Positions 54,744 through 63,641 of a stretch of DNA of 64,000 nucleotides are shown piece by piece. The first letter of the stretch is position 1; each line of letters opens with the position of its first letter. Below the pieces are notes generated by a model. It had not been told where the DNA came from and made no database searches. It worked only from the letters and a program-made list of their open reading frames with translations. The stretch is from Pseudomonas sp. stari2 (lineage in GTDB: Bacteria; Pseudomonadota; Gammaproteobacteria; Pseudomonadales; Pseudomonadaceae), in assembly GCF_040760005.1 (NCBI RefSeq), contig NZ_CP099760.1, forward strand, positions 3,219,501-3,283,500, written 5' to 3'. The position numbers were made by a program, and so were the translations under genes.

Positions 54744-54803
54744 CAAAGGCGCTCCGGCTGTTCATGAAAAAGGCGCCGACCGGTTGGGTCGGCGCAGACC
54801 GGT

Positions 54804-55628
54804 TTACTTGCCGGCGTTAATGGTCACTTCCTTGATCGCACCCAGTTCCAGATCCCACTTTTTCAGGATCGCGTTATAGCTGCCGTCATCCACCATGCTC
54901 TGCAGCGCGACTTTCACGGCTTCACTCAGCTCAGGCTTCTTCTTGCTCACACCCAGCCCGGTGAACTGCACGGAGATCGGCTGGCCGACCGTTTTGTACA
55001 TGTCCTTTTCCTGGGTCTTGAGGTACGACAGGGTTTCGCTGCCCTGCATCGCCGCATCGATCCGGCTCTGACGCAGTTGGGCACGGGCGTCGGCCGAGCC
55101 TTCGGTGCCAATCACGTTGATCGCAGGTTTGCCTGCGGCCTCACAGTGTTCCTTGCTCCACGCGGCGATTTCTGCCGGGAACGTGGTGCGGCGGCTGGTG
55201 CCGACTTTCTTGCCGCACAGGTCGATGATCTCGTTGGTCGCGGTGTTTTTCTGCAAGGTGTAGAACTGCGGGCCGCTGGTGAAGTAGTCGACGAAGGTCA
55301 CGCTGGCCTGACGCTCGGCGGTGTCGGTCATGCCCGACAGGACCATGTCCACGCGGTCGGTGGTCAGGGCGTTGATCATTTGCTCGAAGCCGGTTTCCTG
55401 CCACTTGATCTTGATCCCGAGGCGCTCGGCCAGGGCGTTGCCCAGGTCGTAGTCCAGACCGGTGAGCTTGTTGGTGGCCGGGTCCTTGAAGTCCATCGGC
55501 GGGTAGTTGGGCATGATCGCGACGACGATCTCGCCTTTCTCCTTGATGCTGGCCGGCAAGTCGGCGGCCACGGCGAAACCGCAAGACATGAGGGAGGTGA
55601 GTACTGCTGGGATAACGAAGTTCTTCAT
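54804..55628 (-). CDS. Amino-acid-type ABC transporter substrate-binding protein
   Basis: A 274-residue periplasmic binding protein: signal peptide MKNFVIPAVLTSLMSCGFAVAA, then a type II two-lobed fold. YPPMDFKDPATNKLTGLDYDLG (about residue 42, quoted in part: YPPMDFKDP, LTGLDYDLG) and DMVLSGMTDTAERQ (about 95) are family 3 (polar amino acid) signatures. Asp in LSGMTDTAERQ and the acidic-residue-accommodating arginines fit a ligand bearing an alpha-amino acid group. It lies between its ATPase gene and the deacetylase genes. Confidence 0.92.
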   Translation of the reverse strand: MKNFVIPAVLTSLMSCGFAVAADLPASIKEKGEIVVAIMPNYPPMDFKDPATNKLTGLDYDLGNALAERLGIKIKWQETGFEQMINALTTDRVDMVLSGMTDTAERQASVTFVDYFTSGPQFYTLQKNTATNEIIDLCGKKVGTSRRTTFPAEIAAWSKEHCEAAGKPAINVIGTEGSADARAQLRQSRIDAAMQGSETLSYLKTQEKDMYKTVGQPISVQFTGLGVSKKKPELSEAVKVALQSMVDDGSYNAILKKWDLELGAIKEVTINAGK

Positions 55629-55667
55629 GGACGTTCTCTTATGTGTGTTGTGAAGGCCAAAGGGGCC

Positions 55668-56432
55668 TCAGGTTCGAACGGCAGAAATGAAGCTTTGGGT
55701 GCGCGGGTTTTGCGGACTTATTAGTATTTCTTCGGGGCTTCCAGCCTCCACGATCTGCCCGCCGTCCATGAACACCATGCGGTTGGAAACCTCACGGGCG
55801 AAGCCCAGTTCATGGGTGACGACGATCATGGTCATGCCGGTCTGCGCCAGATCGCGCATCACCGACAGCACCTCACCGACCAGTTCCGGGTCGAGTGCCG
55901 AAGTGGGTTCATCGAACAGCATCAGCTTGGGTCGCATAGCCAGGGCGCGGGCAATCGCCACCCGTTGCTGCTGACCGCCCGACAGTTCAATCGGGTAGCT
56001 GTCGCGCTTATCGGCCAGGCCGACCCGGGCCAGCAGTTCCAGGGCTTCTTCGTGCGCCTCCTTGGGCGAACGCTTGAGGACCTGACACGGGCCTTCGATG
56101 ATGTTTTGCAGCACGGTCATGTGCGGAAACAGGTTGAAACGCTGGAACACCATGCCGGTGGCCAGGCGCTGGCGGGCGATCTGCGACTCGTTGAGTTCGT
56201 GCAGCTTGTGCCCGACGACGCGGTAGCCGACCAGTTCGCCGTCGACCCAGAGGCCGCCCTTGTCGATCTTTTCCAGCTGATTGACGCAGCGCAGCAGGGT
56301 GCTCTTGCCCGAGCCGGACGGGCCGATGATGCACAGCACTTCGCCTTGCTCGACCTCGATGTTGATGTCCTTGAGCGCGTGGTACTGGTCGTAATATTTG
56401 TTCAGGCTCACGGCCTTGACGATGCTTCTCAT
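55668..56432 (-). CDS. Polar amino acid ABC transporter ATP-binding protein
   Basis: A 254-residue ABC ATPase of the GlnQ/HisP type: Walker [10 protein letters not shown] (residues 38-46), Q-loop [11 protein letters not shown], signature [15 protein letters not shown] (about 160), Walker [15 protein letters not shown] (about 183) and switch histidine VVTHELGFA. It powers uptake through the adjacent permease. The 56432 start is used because it gives the usual family N-terminus, and the longer frame overlaps the permease gene. Confidence 0.94.
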   Translation of the reverse strand: MRSIVKAVSLNKYYDQYHALKDINIEVEQGEVLCIIGPSGSGKSTLLRCVNQLEKIDKGGLWVDGELVGYRVVGHKLHELNESQIARQRLATGMVFQRFNLFPHMTVLQNIIEGPCQVLKRSPKEAHEEALELLARVGLADKRDSYPIELSGGQQQRVAIARALAMRPKLMLFDEPTSALDPELVGEVLSVMRDLAQTGMTMIVVTHELGFAREVSNRMVFMDGGQIVEAGSPEEILISPQNPRTQSFISAVRT

Positions 56433-56442
56433 GACGGATTCC

Positions 56443-57321
56443 TCAAGAACGCTTGCCGGCGCCGCGAGCGAAACGACGCTCCAGACGGCTTTGACCAAAG
56501 GACAGGACGGTGACGGTGGCCAGGTACCAGATACCGGCGACGATCAGCAGCTCCATGACTCGGGCGTTGGCGTAGTAGATGTTCTGGGCGTTGTAGAGCA
56601 GTTCCGAGTACTGGATGACGCTCGCCAGCGAGGTCATTTTCACCATGCCGATGAATTCGTTGCCGACCGGCGGAATGATGATCCGCATGGCCTGGGGCAA
56701 GATGATCCGGCGCAGTGCTTGCAGGCGCGGCATGCCGATCGACTTGGCCGCTTCGTACTGACCGGTGTCCACCGACAGCAGACCGGCACGCACCACTTCT
56801 GCGGTGTAGGCACCCTGGTTGATGCTCAAGCCGAGCAGGGCGGCCACGAAGGGCGTCATCAGGCTCACCGTGTCGAGTTGGAACAGGCCGGGAATGCCGA
56901 TGGTGGGGAAGATCAGCGCCAGGTTGAACCACAACAGCAGTTGCAGAATCAGCGGCGTACCGCGAAACAGCCAGGTGTAGGTCAGCGCCACGTAGCGCAG
57001 GATCGGGTTGGCCGACATGCGCATGATGGCGGTGATGACCCCGAACACGATGCCCAGCGCCATGGCCAGCACAGCCATGATGATCGTGTTGAACAGGCCC
57101 CACATGATTGCTTCGGAGGTGAGGAACTGGCCGATGTACGACCATTCGATCTTGCCTTCGGCGAAGGCCCGCACCAGGCCGATGATGGCGATGACGATCA
57201 CGGTGGCGAAGAAAATCCGCCCGTAATAGCGCCGTGGCACGTGCTGGTACTGGGTAATGTCGAACTGGTTTTCCGCCAGTTTACGCTCCGCCTGGAGTCG
57301 TTCTGCCTGAGTCTGGCTCAT
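56443..57321 (-). CDS. Polar amino acid ABC transporter permease
   Basis: A 292-residue HisM/GlnP-type permease with about five TM segments. The ATPase-contact EAA loop reads [22 protein letters not shown] (about residue 210, quoted in part: [16 protein letters not shown]). It has a long polar N-terminal arm (residues 1-48). Only one permease gene is present, so the channel is probably a homodimer. Ten bases separate it from the ATPase gene. Confidence 0.92.
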   Translation of the reverse strand: MSQTQAERLQAERKLAENQFDITQYQHVPRRYYGRIFFATVIVIAIIGLVRAFAEGKIEWSYIGQFLTSEAIMWGLFNTIIMAVLAMALGIVFGVITAIMRMSANPILRYVALTYTWLFRGTPLILQLLLWFNLALIFPTIGIPGLFQLDTVSLMTPFVAALLGLSINQGAYTAEVVRAGLLSVDTGQYEAAKSIGMPRLQALRRIILPQAMRIIIPPVGNEFIGMVKMTSLASVIQYSELLYNAQNIYYANARVMELLIVAGIWYLATVTVLSFGQSRLERRFARGAGKRS

Positions 57322-57354
57322 GGTGTTTCTCCGTACACTGTACTTTTCGATCAC

Positions 57355-57375
57355 CCCCCTCCCGGTGGGAGGGGG
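57355..57375. repeat. Hairpin between argH-like and permease genes
   Basis: CCCCCTCCC-GGT-GGGAGGGGG, a perfect nine-base-pair GC stem in the 61-base gap inside the operon. It could attenuate transcription or stabilise the upstream lyase message relative to the transporter message. Confidence 0.5.
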
Positions 57376-57382
57376 ACCCGGC

Positions 57383-58810
57383 TCAGAGGCGGAAGCCCTG
57401 GTAGTTTTCGGTCCACTGTTGCTGTGCGGCGAGGGCGGTTTTCAAGCGGCCGATCTGCTCGCGCACCTGTTGTGGCGCGGTGCCGCCCCAACCGCTGCGG
57501 GCAGCGATGGCGGCTTCCAGGGTCAGGCTGTCACGCACGTCTGCCGTGAGGCGCGGGTCGATCTCGGCCAGCAATGCCGGCGAGGCTTCCCACAATTCGA
57601 GGTCGTGTTTTTCGCAGGCTTGCACCAGCGCTCCGGTGATTTCGTGGGCTTCCTTGAACGGCACACCGCGCACCGCCAGCCAGTCGGCGACTTCGGTGGC
57701 GAGGGTGAAACCCAGCGGCGCCTGACGCCGCAGTTCCTCGACGTTGACGGTCATGGTCGCAACCATTCCGGCCATGGCCGGCAGCACCAGCAGCAGGGTG
57801 TCGACGCTGTCGAGCACGCCGTTCTTGTCTTCGCTCAGGTCGCGGTTGTACGACAGCGGCAGGGATTTGAGCGTCGAGAGCAGGCCGGTCAGGTTGCCGA
57901 TCAGGCGGCCAGCCTTGCCCCGCGCCAGTTCGGCGATGTCGGGGTTTTTCTTCTGCGGCATGATCGAACTGCCGGTAGCGTAGGCGTCGTCGAGATCGAC
58001 CCAGCGGAACTGGCGCGACGACCACAGGCAGAACTCTTCGGCCAGACGCGAGATGTTGATCCCGAGCATGCTGGCGATAAACAGGAACTCGGCGACGTGA
58101 TCACGGCTGGCCACGGCGTCGATGGAGTTTTCGCAAACCCCGGCGTAGCCCATTTCCTTGGCCGATTGCTGCGGCTGGCGAGCGATGGCGGAACCGGCCA
58201 TGGCCGCAGCACCGAGGGGCGACAGCGAAGTGCGAGCGTCCCAGTCCACCAGGCGCTGCACGTCGCGCAACATCGATTGCGCGTGGGCCAGCAGGTGATG
58301 GGCGAACACGATCGGTTGCGCCTGCTGCAAGTGGGTGAAGCCCGGGCAGATGCTTTCGACGTGCTGCTCGGCCTGATCCACCAGCGCCGTTTGCAGGGCC
58401 AGCACTTCCACAGCCAGGGTGCGCACGTGATCGCGCAGGAACAGGCGCAGGTCGTTGGCGGTCTGGTCGTTGCGCGAGCGGCCGGCGCGCAGCTTGCCAC
58501 CCAGTGCGCCGAGGCGCTCGGTCAGCAGGCGCTCGATGAAGGTGTGAACGTCTTCGTCGTCCATCGTCGGGGCGATGCGCCCGGCAGCGAAATCGGCACC
58601 GATGCCGTCCAGGGCTTCGATCATCGTGCGGGTTTCCTGCTCATCGAGCAGGCCGGCACGTTGCAGTTCCCCGGCGTGGGCTTTGGAACCGGCCAGGTCG
58701 TACGGCGTCAGGCGGAAATAGCGCTCGGGGCAACGGGACAGGGCCGCCAGGGCTGCGGAAGGGCCGCTTTTGAAACGGGCACCCCAGAGACGGTCGGTGG
58801 TTTGAGACAT
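57383..58810 (-). CDS. Argininosuccinate lyase-like enzyme (aspartase/fumarase superfamily)
   Basis: A 475-residue ArgH-family lyase: LWGARFKSGPS at the start, GRSRNDQTANDLRLF (about residue 110), ENSIDAVASRDHVAEFL (about 225) and the superfamily signature GSSIMPQKKNPDIAELARG (about 278) with its catalytic serine loop. These enzymes eliminate fumarate from N-substituted aspartates. The genomic context (importer, amide hydrolases, MmgE/PrpD protein, LysR regulator) and divergence from the housekeeping ArgH I remember for Pseudomonas point to a catabolic lyase. EDDS lyase, which splits ethylenediaminedisuccinate, is also ArgH-like. It is the first gene of the operon, divergent from lysR. Confidence 0.88.
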   Translation of the reverse strand: MSQTTDRLWGARFKSGPSAALAALSRCPERYFRLTPYDLAGSKAHAGELQRAGLLDEQETRTMIEALDGIGADFAAGRIAPTMDDEDVHTFIERLLTERLGALGGKLRAGRSRNDQTANDLRLFLRDHVRTLAVEVLALQTALVDQAEQHVESICPGFTHLQQAQPIVFAHHLLAHAQSMLRDVQRLVDWDARTSLSPLGAAAMAGSAIARQPQQSAKEMGYAGVCENSIDAVASRDHVAEFLFIASMLGINISRLAEEFCLWSSRQFRWVDLDDAYATGSSIMPQKKNPDIAELARGKAGRLIGNLTGLLSTLKSLPLSYNRDLSEDKNGVLDSVDTLLLVLPAMAGMVATMTVNVEELRRQAPLGFTLATEVADWLAVRGVPFKEAHEITGALVQACEKHDLELWEASPALLAEIDPRLTADVRDSLTLEAAIAARSGWGGTAPQQVREQIGRLKTALAAQQQWTENYQGFRL

Positions 58811-59118
58811 TTGTTGTTTTCCTCGTCGGTAACGCGAACTGAAATCGGTGTGCTGGGCCCTGAAAATCGCGCTGACTATTTAGCGGACAGCAGCGGACAG
58901 AATCAGGCCAAAGCAGTTTTCAAGAGGGCAGTTGCAAAGAGACAAGAGCTGATCGAAGTGTCAGCTTTTAATGTTTTGCGATCAGTGAGTTGGCACTGAT
59001 GTTCGGGATTTTTTGGCGGTTGCCAAGGCCTGTTTTCTGTGGTCATTATTATTAGTCGGCGATGTTTTTGTTGTTGGACACAGATTGTTGAACATTGCGC
59101 CAGAGGTAAATCAGCATT
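58811..59118. other. 308-base divergent promoter region between argH-like and lysR genes
   Basis: The stretch is more AT-rich than its neighbours and contains no gene. It should hold the promoters of both the eight-gene operon and lysR. The best dyad is at 58981-59000. A TTATTATTAG stretch at 59045-59055 may be part of the lysR promoter, but no confident -35/-10 pair was assigned. Confidence 0.5.
58981..59000. promoter_or_regulatory. Candidate LysR operator ATCAGTG-N6-CACTGAT
   Basis: A perfect seven-base inverted repeat with a six-base spacer, 171 bases upstream of the argH-like gene and 119 bases upstream of lysR. Size and place fit a LysR-type recognition site. Confidence 0.4.
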
Positions 59119-60084
59119 ATGGAAACCCCACTTTCCAATTCCGGAAACCCGCCGCTGAAAACGGCTCACCGAGCGCCACTGGCCCTCAGCGGACTGGATT
59201 TCAAACTGCTCAAGGTGTTCAAGGCCGTGGTCGAGGCGGGAGGCTTCAGCGCCGCGCAAAACGAGCTGAACGTGGGCCTTGCGGCCATCAGCAAGCAGAT
59301 CTCCGACCTGGAAATCCGCATCGGCATGCGCCTGTGTACCCGGGGGCGCGAGGGGTTTCACCTGACCGAGGAAGGGCGTCTGGTGTATCAGGCGTCGATT
59401 GATCTTTTCGCGTCGGTTGACAACTTTCGGGATCGGCTTAGTTCAGCGCAGAATGAACTTATCGGCGACCTTGGAGTGGGCGTTATTGATAATACGATCA
59501 GCGACCTTAATTCGCCGTTAGTTGCTGCGCTTAAAAAGATAAATGAAGAATCTCCGAAAGTAAGATTTCAACTTCAGGCCACCCAGCTGGATGAAGTGGA
59601 AAGAGGTGTGGTAGAAGGGCGCCTGGTAGCGGGAATAGTGCCGGTCTATCAAAAGCGCGAAGAGTTTGATTATTACCCGTTATATGAAGAACGTTCGGAG
59701 GTTTACTGCGCTGTGGGCCATCCGTTGTTCGACATGCCGGAAGCACAAATGAACAGCGACGTGCTGCAGGATTACGAGTGCATCAACCACCGCTACGCAA
59801 TCCATCGCGACAAGCTCAACTTTGCCCGCTACGACAGCTTTTCCGCCTCGGCGACCCAGGTCGAAGCTGTGGCGCTGCTGATCAAGACTGGGCGCTTCGT
59901 AGGTTTCCTGCCCCAGCATTACGCAGCCACACTGGTGGCGGCGGGGCAGTTTCGTGCGGTGCTGCCGGAGCGAATCAACATCGCCACGCCGTTCAATCTG
60001 ATCCTGCGTCACAACACCGTGCGCAGTCCGTTGGTGAAGGCATTCGCTCAGGCGTTGGGCGTTGATCTGAAGGCGCCGCTGTAA
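59119..60084 (+). CDS. LysR-family regulator of the argH-like/ABC operon
   Basis: A 321-residue LysR regulator. The winged helix-turn-helix (about residues 25-85: LKVFKAVVEAGGFSAAQNEL, then AAISKQISDLEIRIGMRL) is preceded by an unusual polar 24-residue N-terminal extension. The effector domain (about 110-321) has the two-lobe fold. It is divergent from the lyase gene and is the expected activator. Bases 59461-59720 within it are AT-rich (23 G/C of 60 at 59521-59580) and use codons unlike the flanks, a sign of patchy origin. Confidence 0.9.
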   Translation: METPLSNSGNPPLKTAHRAPLALSGLDFKLLKVFKAVVEAGGFSAAQNELNVGLAAISKQISDLEIRIGMRLCTRGREGFHLTEEGRLVYQASIDLFASVDNFRDRLSSAQNELIGDLGVGVIDNTISDLNSPLVAALKKINEESPKVRFQLQATQLDEVERGVVEGRLVAGIVPVYQKREEFDYYPLYEERSEVYCAVGHPLFDMPEAQMNSDVLQDYECINHRYAIHRDKLNFARYDSFSASATQVEAVALLIKTGRFVGFLPQHYAATLVAAGQFRAVLPERINIATPFNLILRHNTVRSPLVKAFAQALGVDLKAPL

Positions 60085-60085
60085 T

Positions 60086-60604
60086 TCAGCCGAGCATCAA
60101 TCGCATCGCGCAACGTCGCTCACCGGGCAAACCGTAGGCGATTTCGTCGTTGAGTACTTCGATCAAACGCGGTCCGGCGTCCACTTCGTTCAATGGGATA
60201 AAACCCATGCGTTGATAGAACGGCGCATTCCACGGCAGGTCGCGGAAAGTGGTCAGGGTGATTGCCTCAAGTTGCTGCCATCGCGCACGTTCAATCACGC
60301 CCAACAGCAACTTGCGACCGATGCCCCGGCCCTGAAAGTCTTGACTGACGGACAGTTCCTCGACGTGTAACTGGTTGTCGATTTCGACTGCCCTTAAAAA
60401 ACCTGCAAGTTGTCCGACAGTAGTGTCTGCAACCCATACATGTCCCTGCTCGATGGCCTGTAAATGCTGCGCGGCGTCGGGTACATCGCTGTCGGCCAGC
60501 CAGGCCAGGTTCGGGTCGAGACGAAACAGTTCGGCGGCCGAACGTTCGATGGCGGGGAGGGCGGCCGCGTCAGCGGGCCGGGCGAGGCGAATAATGAATG
60601 TCAT
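60086..60604 (-). CDS. GNAT-family N-acetyltransferase
   Basis: A 172-residue acetyltransferase. The acetyl-CoA motif A is VSQDFQGRGIGRKLLLGVIE (Q/RxxGxG/A, about residues 83-102), and motif B follows with TLTTFRDLPWNAPFYQRMGF (about 117-136). The substrate is unknown; the pattern resembles small-molecule or aminoglycoside-like GNATs of pseudomonads. It is convergent with lysR (one base apart) and stands 62 bases downstream of the GT39 gene, so it might be read from the arn operon. Confidence 0.88.
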   Translation of the reverse strand: MTFIIRLARPADAAALPAIERSAAELFRLDPNLAWLADSDVPDAAQHLQAIEQGHVWVADTTVGQLAGFLRAVEIDNQLHVEELSVSQDFQGRGIGRKLLLGVIERARWQQLEAITLTTFRDLPWNAPFYQRMGFIPLNEVDAGPRLIEVLNDEIAYGLPGERRCAMRLMLG

Positions 60605-60666
60605 GCGGGAACTGCCGAAGGCTGTGATCCTGGGAAAATCCGCAAGATCGCAGCCTTCAACGAGGT

Positions 60667-62265
60667 CTACAAGGGTTTCAGGTACAACAGTACGTAATCA
60701 TTCTTGTCGAAACGCCCGCTCAAGACCGGTTGCAGGCTGGCCAGCGGCGTACCTTGCAGCGATTGCAGGTCTTTGCTGTCCATGATCAGCCAGGCCGGGC
60801 CATCGAGCGCTTCCAGTTGCTGAACAGTTTCGGTGAACTGCGGTTGCAGGTCCTGTTCGACGTTGACCATGAACTTGATCGCCTTGGCGTCCTTGCCCAT
60901 GCCGTGCAGCACCAGTGGCGCCGGGTTCTGTTGAATCTGAGCGAACGCAGCACGACTGAAAGAACGGGTGTCATAAAGCGCGCGTTCCACCGGCTCGAAT
61001 ACGGCGGCATAGACCGTCCACAACGCCAGTACCGCGCTCAGGGCCAGCACCTCGGCGCGCCCGCGTGGCTTCCACAGTCGTGACAACGCCAGCAGTTGCA
61101 GCAGGCCCAGCACGATCAGCACCGGCATGACACCGGTCAACAGCTCCGGGAACTTGCGTCGCGCAACCAGCAGGGCAACGATCAACAACAGTGGCGTCAG
61201 CAGCCACAGGGCCTGAATGATCCCGCGCAGCCAAGCGAATATCCGTCCGTGAGCCACCTGGAACGGATACGCGGCGATGATCGCTGCCATCGGCAACATC
61301 GGCAGCAGGTAACGCGCCTTCTTCGCCTGTGGAATCGACAGGCCGACCATGACGATCAACCCGGCTGCCGCGCAATATTGCACCAGCCGCAAGGCCGGCC
61401 CGCGCTGATGCGGTTTGCTCAGCCATGCCGCCGCCAGCACCAGCAGCGCCAGTGGATAGGCCAGCGCGTAGTTGCCCAGTGAACTGGTGAAGTAATACAG
61501 CGAACCGCTGACGCCCTCACTGCCATCCATGCGCCCCATGAACTGCATGCGGATCACGTCTTGCAGAAAGGCCTCTCCACCGCTGAGCTTGGCCAGCAAC
61601 AACAGTAGACCGACGCAGGCGGCGAGCAGTATCGACGCCAGTGCACCGAACACCAACAGCCGTGTCCACTGACGGTTGAGCAGGTAGTAGCTGCAGAGCA
61701 TGCCGGTCGGCACCACAAGGCCGATCGGCCCGCGAATACCGAAACCCAGTAACAACAGGGCAAAGATCAACGGCCAGCGTCGGCCGGAACCGAAATGGTC
61801 GTGGGCATAGCCCAGGTAGAACACCGACAGCGCCACGGCGGCCAGCATCAGGTCTTGCGACACCGCGCGGACTTCAGTGATGAAGGTGCTGGTGAGCATC
61901 AGCAGCGCAATGCTGATCAATGCCCATCGCTGCGAATGCACCGCCAGCAAGCGGTACATCAAAGTCACGATCACCCCGCCGGCGATGGCGCTGGGCAGCC
62001 ACGCGGTCAGGGTATTGATCGCGCCGAAGGGCAGCGACAACAGCCAGATGAACAGCGTCGAAACGGCTGAGTAATCGGCGTACGGCTGGCCATACGTGGT
62101 CGGGAAAACCGTCGGCCCGTGTCTCAACATCTCCTGGGCAAACAGTACAAAGCGTGAATCAAAGCCAATGGGTGCCTGTCCGTAAACCCCGGCGACAAAC
62201 AACAGCAGTGCCAGCAGCCCTGCGATCAGGGACTGCCGGCGGATGGCAGGCGACAACGTAATCAA
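60667..62265 (-). CDS. Glycosyltransferase family 39 (ArnT-like) membrane protein
   Basis: A 532-residue protein with about eleven to twelve TM segments and a C-terminal soluble domain (about residues 425-532). The first periplasmic loop has FDSRFVLFAQEMLRHGPTVFP (quoted in part) with the acidic residue expected in GT39/PMT enzymes such as ArnT. It starts with TTG overlapping the ugd stop by four bases (TTGA), so it is translationally coupled to the arn operon. It may transfer a lipid-linked sugar to lipid A or another envelope acceptor. It is distinct from the real arnT, which should lie upstream outside the window. Confidence 0.82.
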   Translation of the reverse strand: MITLSPAIRRQSLIAGLLALLLFVAGVYGQAPIGFDSRFVLFAQEMLRHGPTVFPTTYGQPYADYSAVSTLFIWLLSLPFGAINTLTAWLPSAIAGGVIVTLMYRLLAVHSQRWALISIALLMLTSTFITEVRAVSQDLMLAAVALSVFYLGYAHDHFGSGRRWPLIFALLLLGFGIRGPIGLVVPTGMLCSYYLLNRQWTRLLVFGALASILLAACVGLLLLLAKLSGGEAFLQDVIRMQFMGRMDGSEGVSGSLYYFTSSLGNYALAYPLALLVLAAAWLSKPHQRGPALRLVQYCAAAGLIVMVGLSIPQAKKARYLLPMLPMAAIIAAYPFQVAHGRIFAWLRGIIQALWLLTPLLLIVALLVARRKFPELLTGVMPVLIVLGLLQLLALSRLWKPRGRAEVLALSAVLALWTVYAAVFEPVERALYDTRSFSRAAFAQIQQNPAPLVLHGMGKDAKAIKFMVNVEQDLQPQFTETVQQLEALDGPAWLIMDSKDLQSLQGTPLASLQPVLSGRFDKNDYVLLYLKPL

Positions 62266-63641
62266 GCGACGTCCGCGGAGTTAGGCCATTGTTGCAGCGG
62301 GATCGGCAGCTTGCGCGAATCCCCACGGCCGATCGGGAAGTACTTGAAGCCATTGCGCGCCAGACGTTCGGCGTCGTAAAGGTTACGGCCGTCGAAGATC
62401 ACCGGATCCTTGAGGCGTTGCTGGATCAGGTCGAAATCCGGCGCCTTGAACTGCTGCCATTCGGTGCAGATGATCAGCGCGTCGGAACCGGACAGCACCG
62501 ATTCAGGGGTGCCCATCAGCATCAGTTTTTCTTCGTTCGGGTACAGATGCTGGGTTTCCTGCATCGCTTCCGGGTCGAAGGCACGAACGCTGGCGCCGGC
62601 GGCGAACAGCGAATCAAGCAGAACGCGGCTTGGCGCATCGCGCATGTCGTCGGTGTTCGGCTTGAACGCCAGGCCCCACAGGGCGAAGGTCTTGCCGCGC
62701 AGATCACCTTTGTAGAACGCATTGATGCGGTCGAACAGTTTGTGCTTCTGGCGTTCGTTGATCGCTTCGACCGCTTGCAGCAGGTCGCTGGAGCAATGGG
62801 CCTGTTCGGCACTGTGGATCAGCGCGCGCATGTCTTTGGGGAAGCACGAGCCGCCGTAGCCGCAGCCCGGGTAGATGAAGTGGTAACCGATGCGCGTGTC
62901 GGCGCCGATGCCCTGGCGTACCGACTCGATGTCGGCGCCCAGGTGTTCGGCCAGTTCGGCGATCTGGTTGATGAAGCTGATCTTGGTCGCCAGCATGCAG
63001 TTGGCGGCGTACTTGGTCAGCTCGGCACTGCGCAGGTCCATGAACATGATGCGGTCATGGTTGCGGTTGAACGGCGAGTACAGGTCGCGCATCACGTCGC
63101 GCACTTCATCGCCTTCACAGCCGATGACGATGCGGTCCGGACGACGGCAGTCGGAGACCGCCGAACCTTCCTTGAGAAATTCCGGGTTGGAGACGATATC
63201 GAACTGCAGCGCGCGACCGGTCTTGTCCAGCGCGGCCTGAATATGGGCGCGCAGGGTGTCGCCAGTGCCGACCGGTACGGTGGATTTTTCCACCAGGATC
63301 AGCGGTTGCTCGCGATGACGGGCAACGGCGTCGCCTACCGACAGCACGTATTTCAGGTCGGCCGAGCCATCCTCGCTGGACGGTGTGCCCACGGCAATGA
63401 ACGCCACGCGACCGTGAAGTACGGCGGTCTTCTCATCGGAAGTGAAGTGCAGACGACCGGAATCCAGGCCTTCACGGACCAGGCTCGACAGGCCCGGTTC
63501 GAAGATGCTGACGTGACCCTGGCTGAGCAGCTCGACCTTCTTCTGATCGATATCCATGCACACGACATCATGGCCGACCTCGGCCAGAACCGCGGCTTGC
63601 ACCAGGCCGACGTAACCGCTTCCAAATACTGTGATTTTCAT
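62262..63641 (-). CDS. ugd: UDP-glucose 6-dehydrogenase
   Basis: A 459-residue enzyme that oxidises UDP-glucose to UDP-glucuronate, the first precursor of UDP-L-Ara4N. The Rossmann start is [20 protein letters not shown]; the catalytic cysteine is in [18 protein letters not shown] (about residue 260), and [13 protein letters not shown] (about 325) is the UDP-binding signature. Start 63641 overlaps the arnF stop (ATGA). It serves the arn pathway of polymyxin-resistant lipid A modification, and possibly exopolysaccharide synthesis. The longer frame upstream overlaps arnF and is rejected. Confidence 0.95.
   Translation of the reverse strand: MKITVFGSGYVGLVQAAVLAEVGHDVVCMDIDQKKVELLSQGHVSIFEPGLSSLVREGLDSGRLHFTSDEKTAVLHGRVAFIAVGTPSSEDGSADLKYVLSVGDAVARHREQPLILVEKSTVPVGTGDTLRAHIQAALDKTGRALQFDIVSNPEFLKEGSAVSDCRRPDRIVIGCEGDEVRDVMRDLYSPFNRNHDRIMFMDLRSAELTKYAANCMLATKISFINQIAELAEHLGADIESVRQGIGADTRIGYHFIYPGCGYGGSCFPKDMRALIHSAEQAHCSSDLLQAVEAINERQKHKLFDRINAFYKGDLRGKTFALWGLAFKPNTDDMRDAPSRVLLDSLFAAGASVRAFDPEAMQETQHLYPNEEKLMLMGTPESVLSGSDALIICTEWQQFKAPDFDLIQQRLKDPVIFDGRNLYDAERLARNGFKYFPIGRGDSRKLPIPLQQWPNSADVA

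Noticed and set aside
57383-58810. Reading the argH-like gene as the arginine biosynthesis enzyme
   Set aside because: It heads a transporter/hydrolase operon with a LysR regulator and its N-terminus differs from the housekeeping Pseudomonas ArgH I remember; a catabolic lyase fits better, though this is not proven.
57320-58999. 559-codon plus-strand frame opposite the argH-like gene
   Set aside because: Shadow of the lyase gene, whose superfamily signature is complete on the minus strand.
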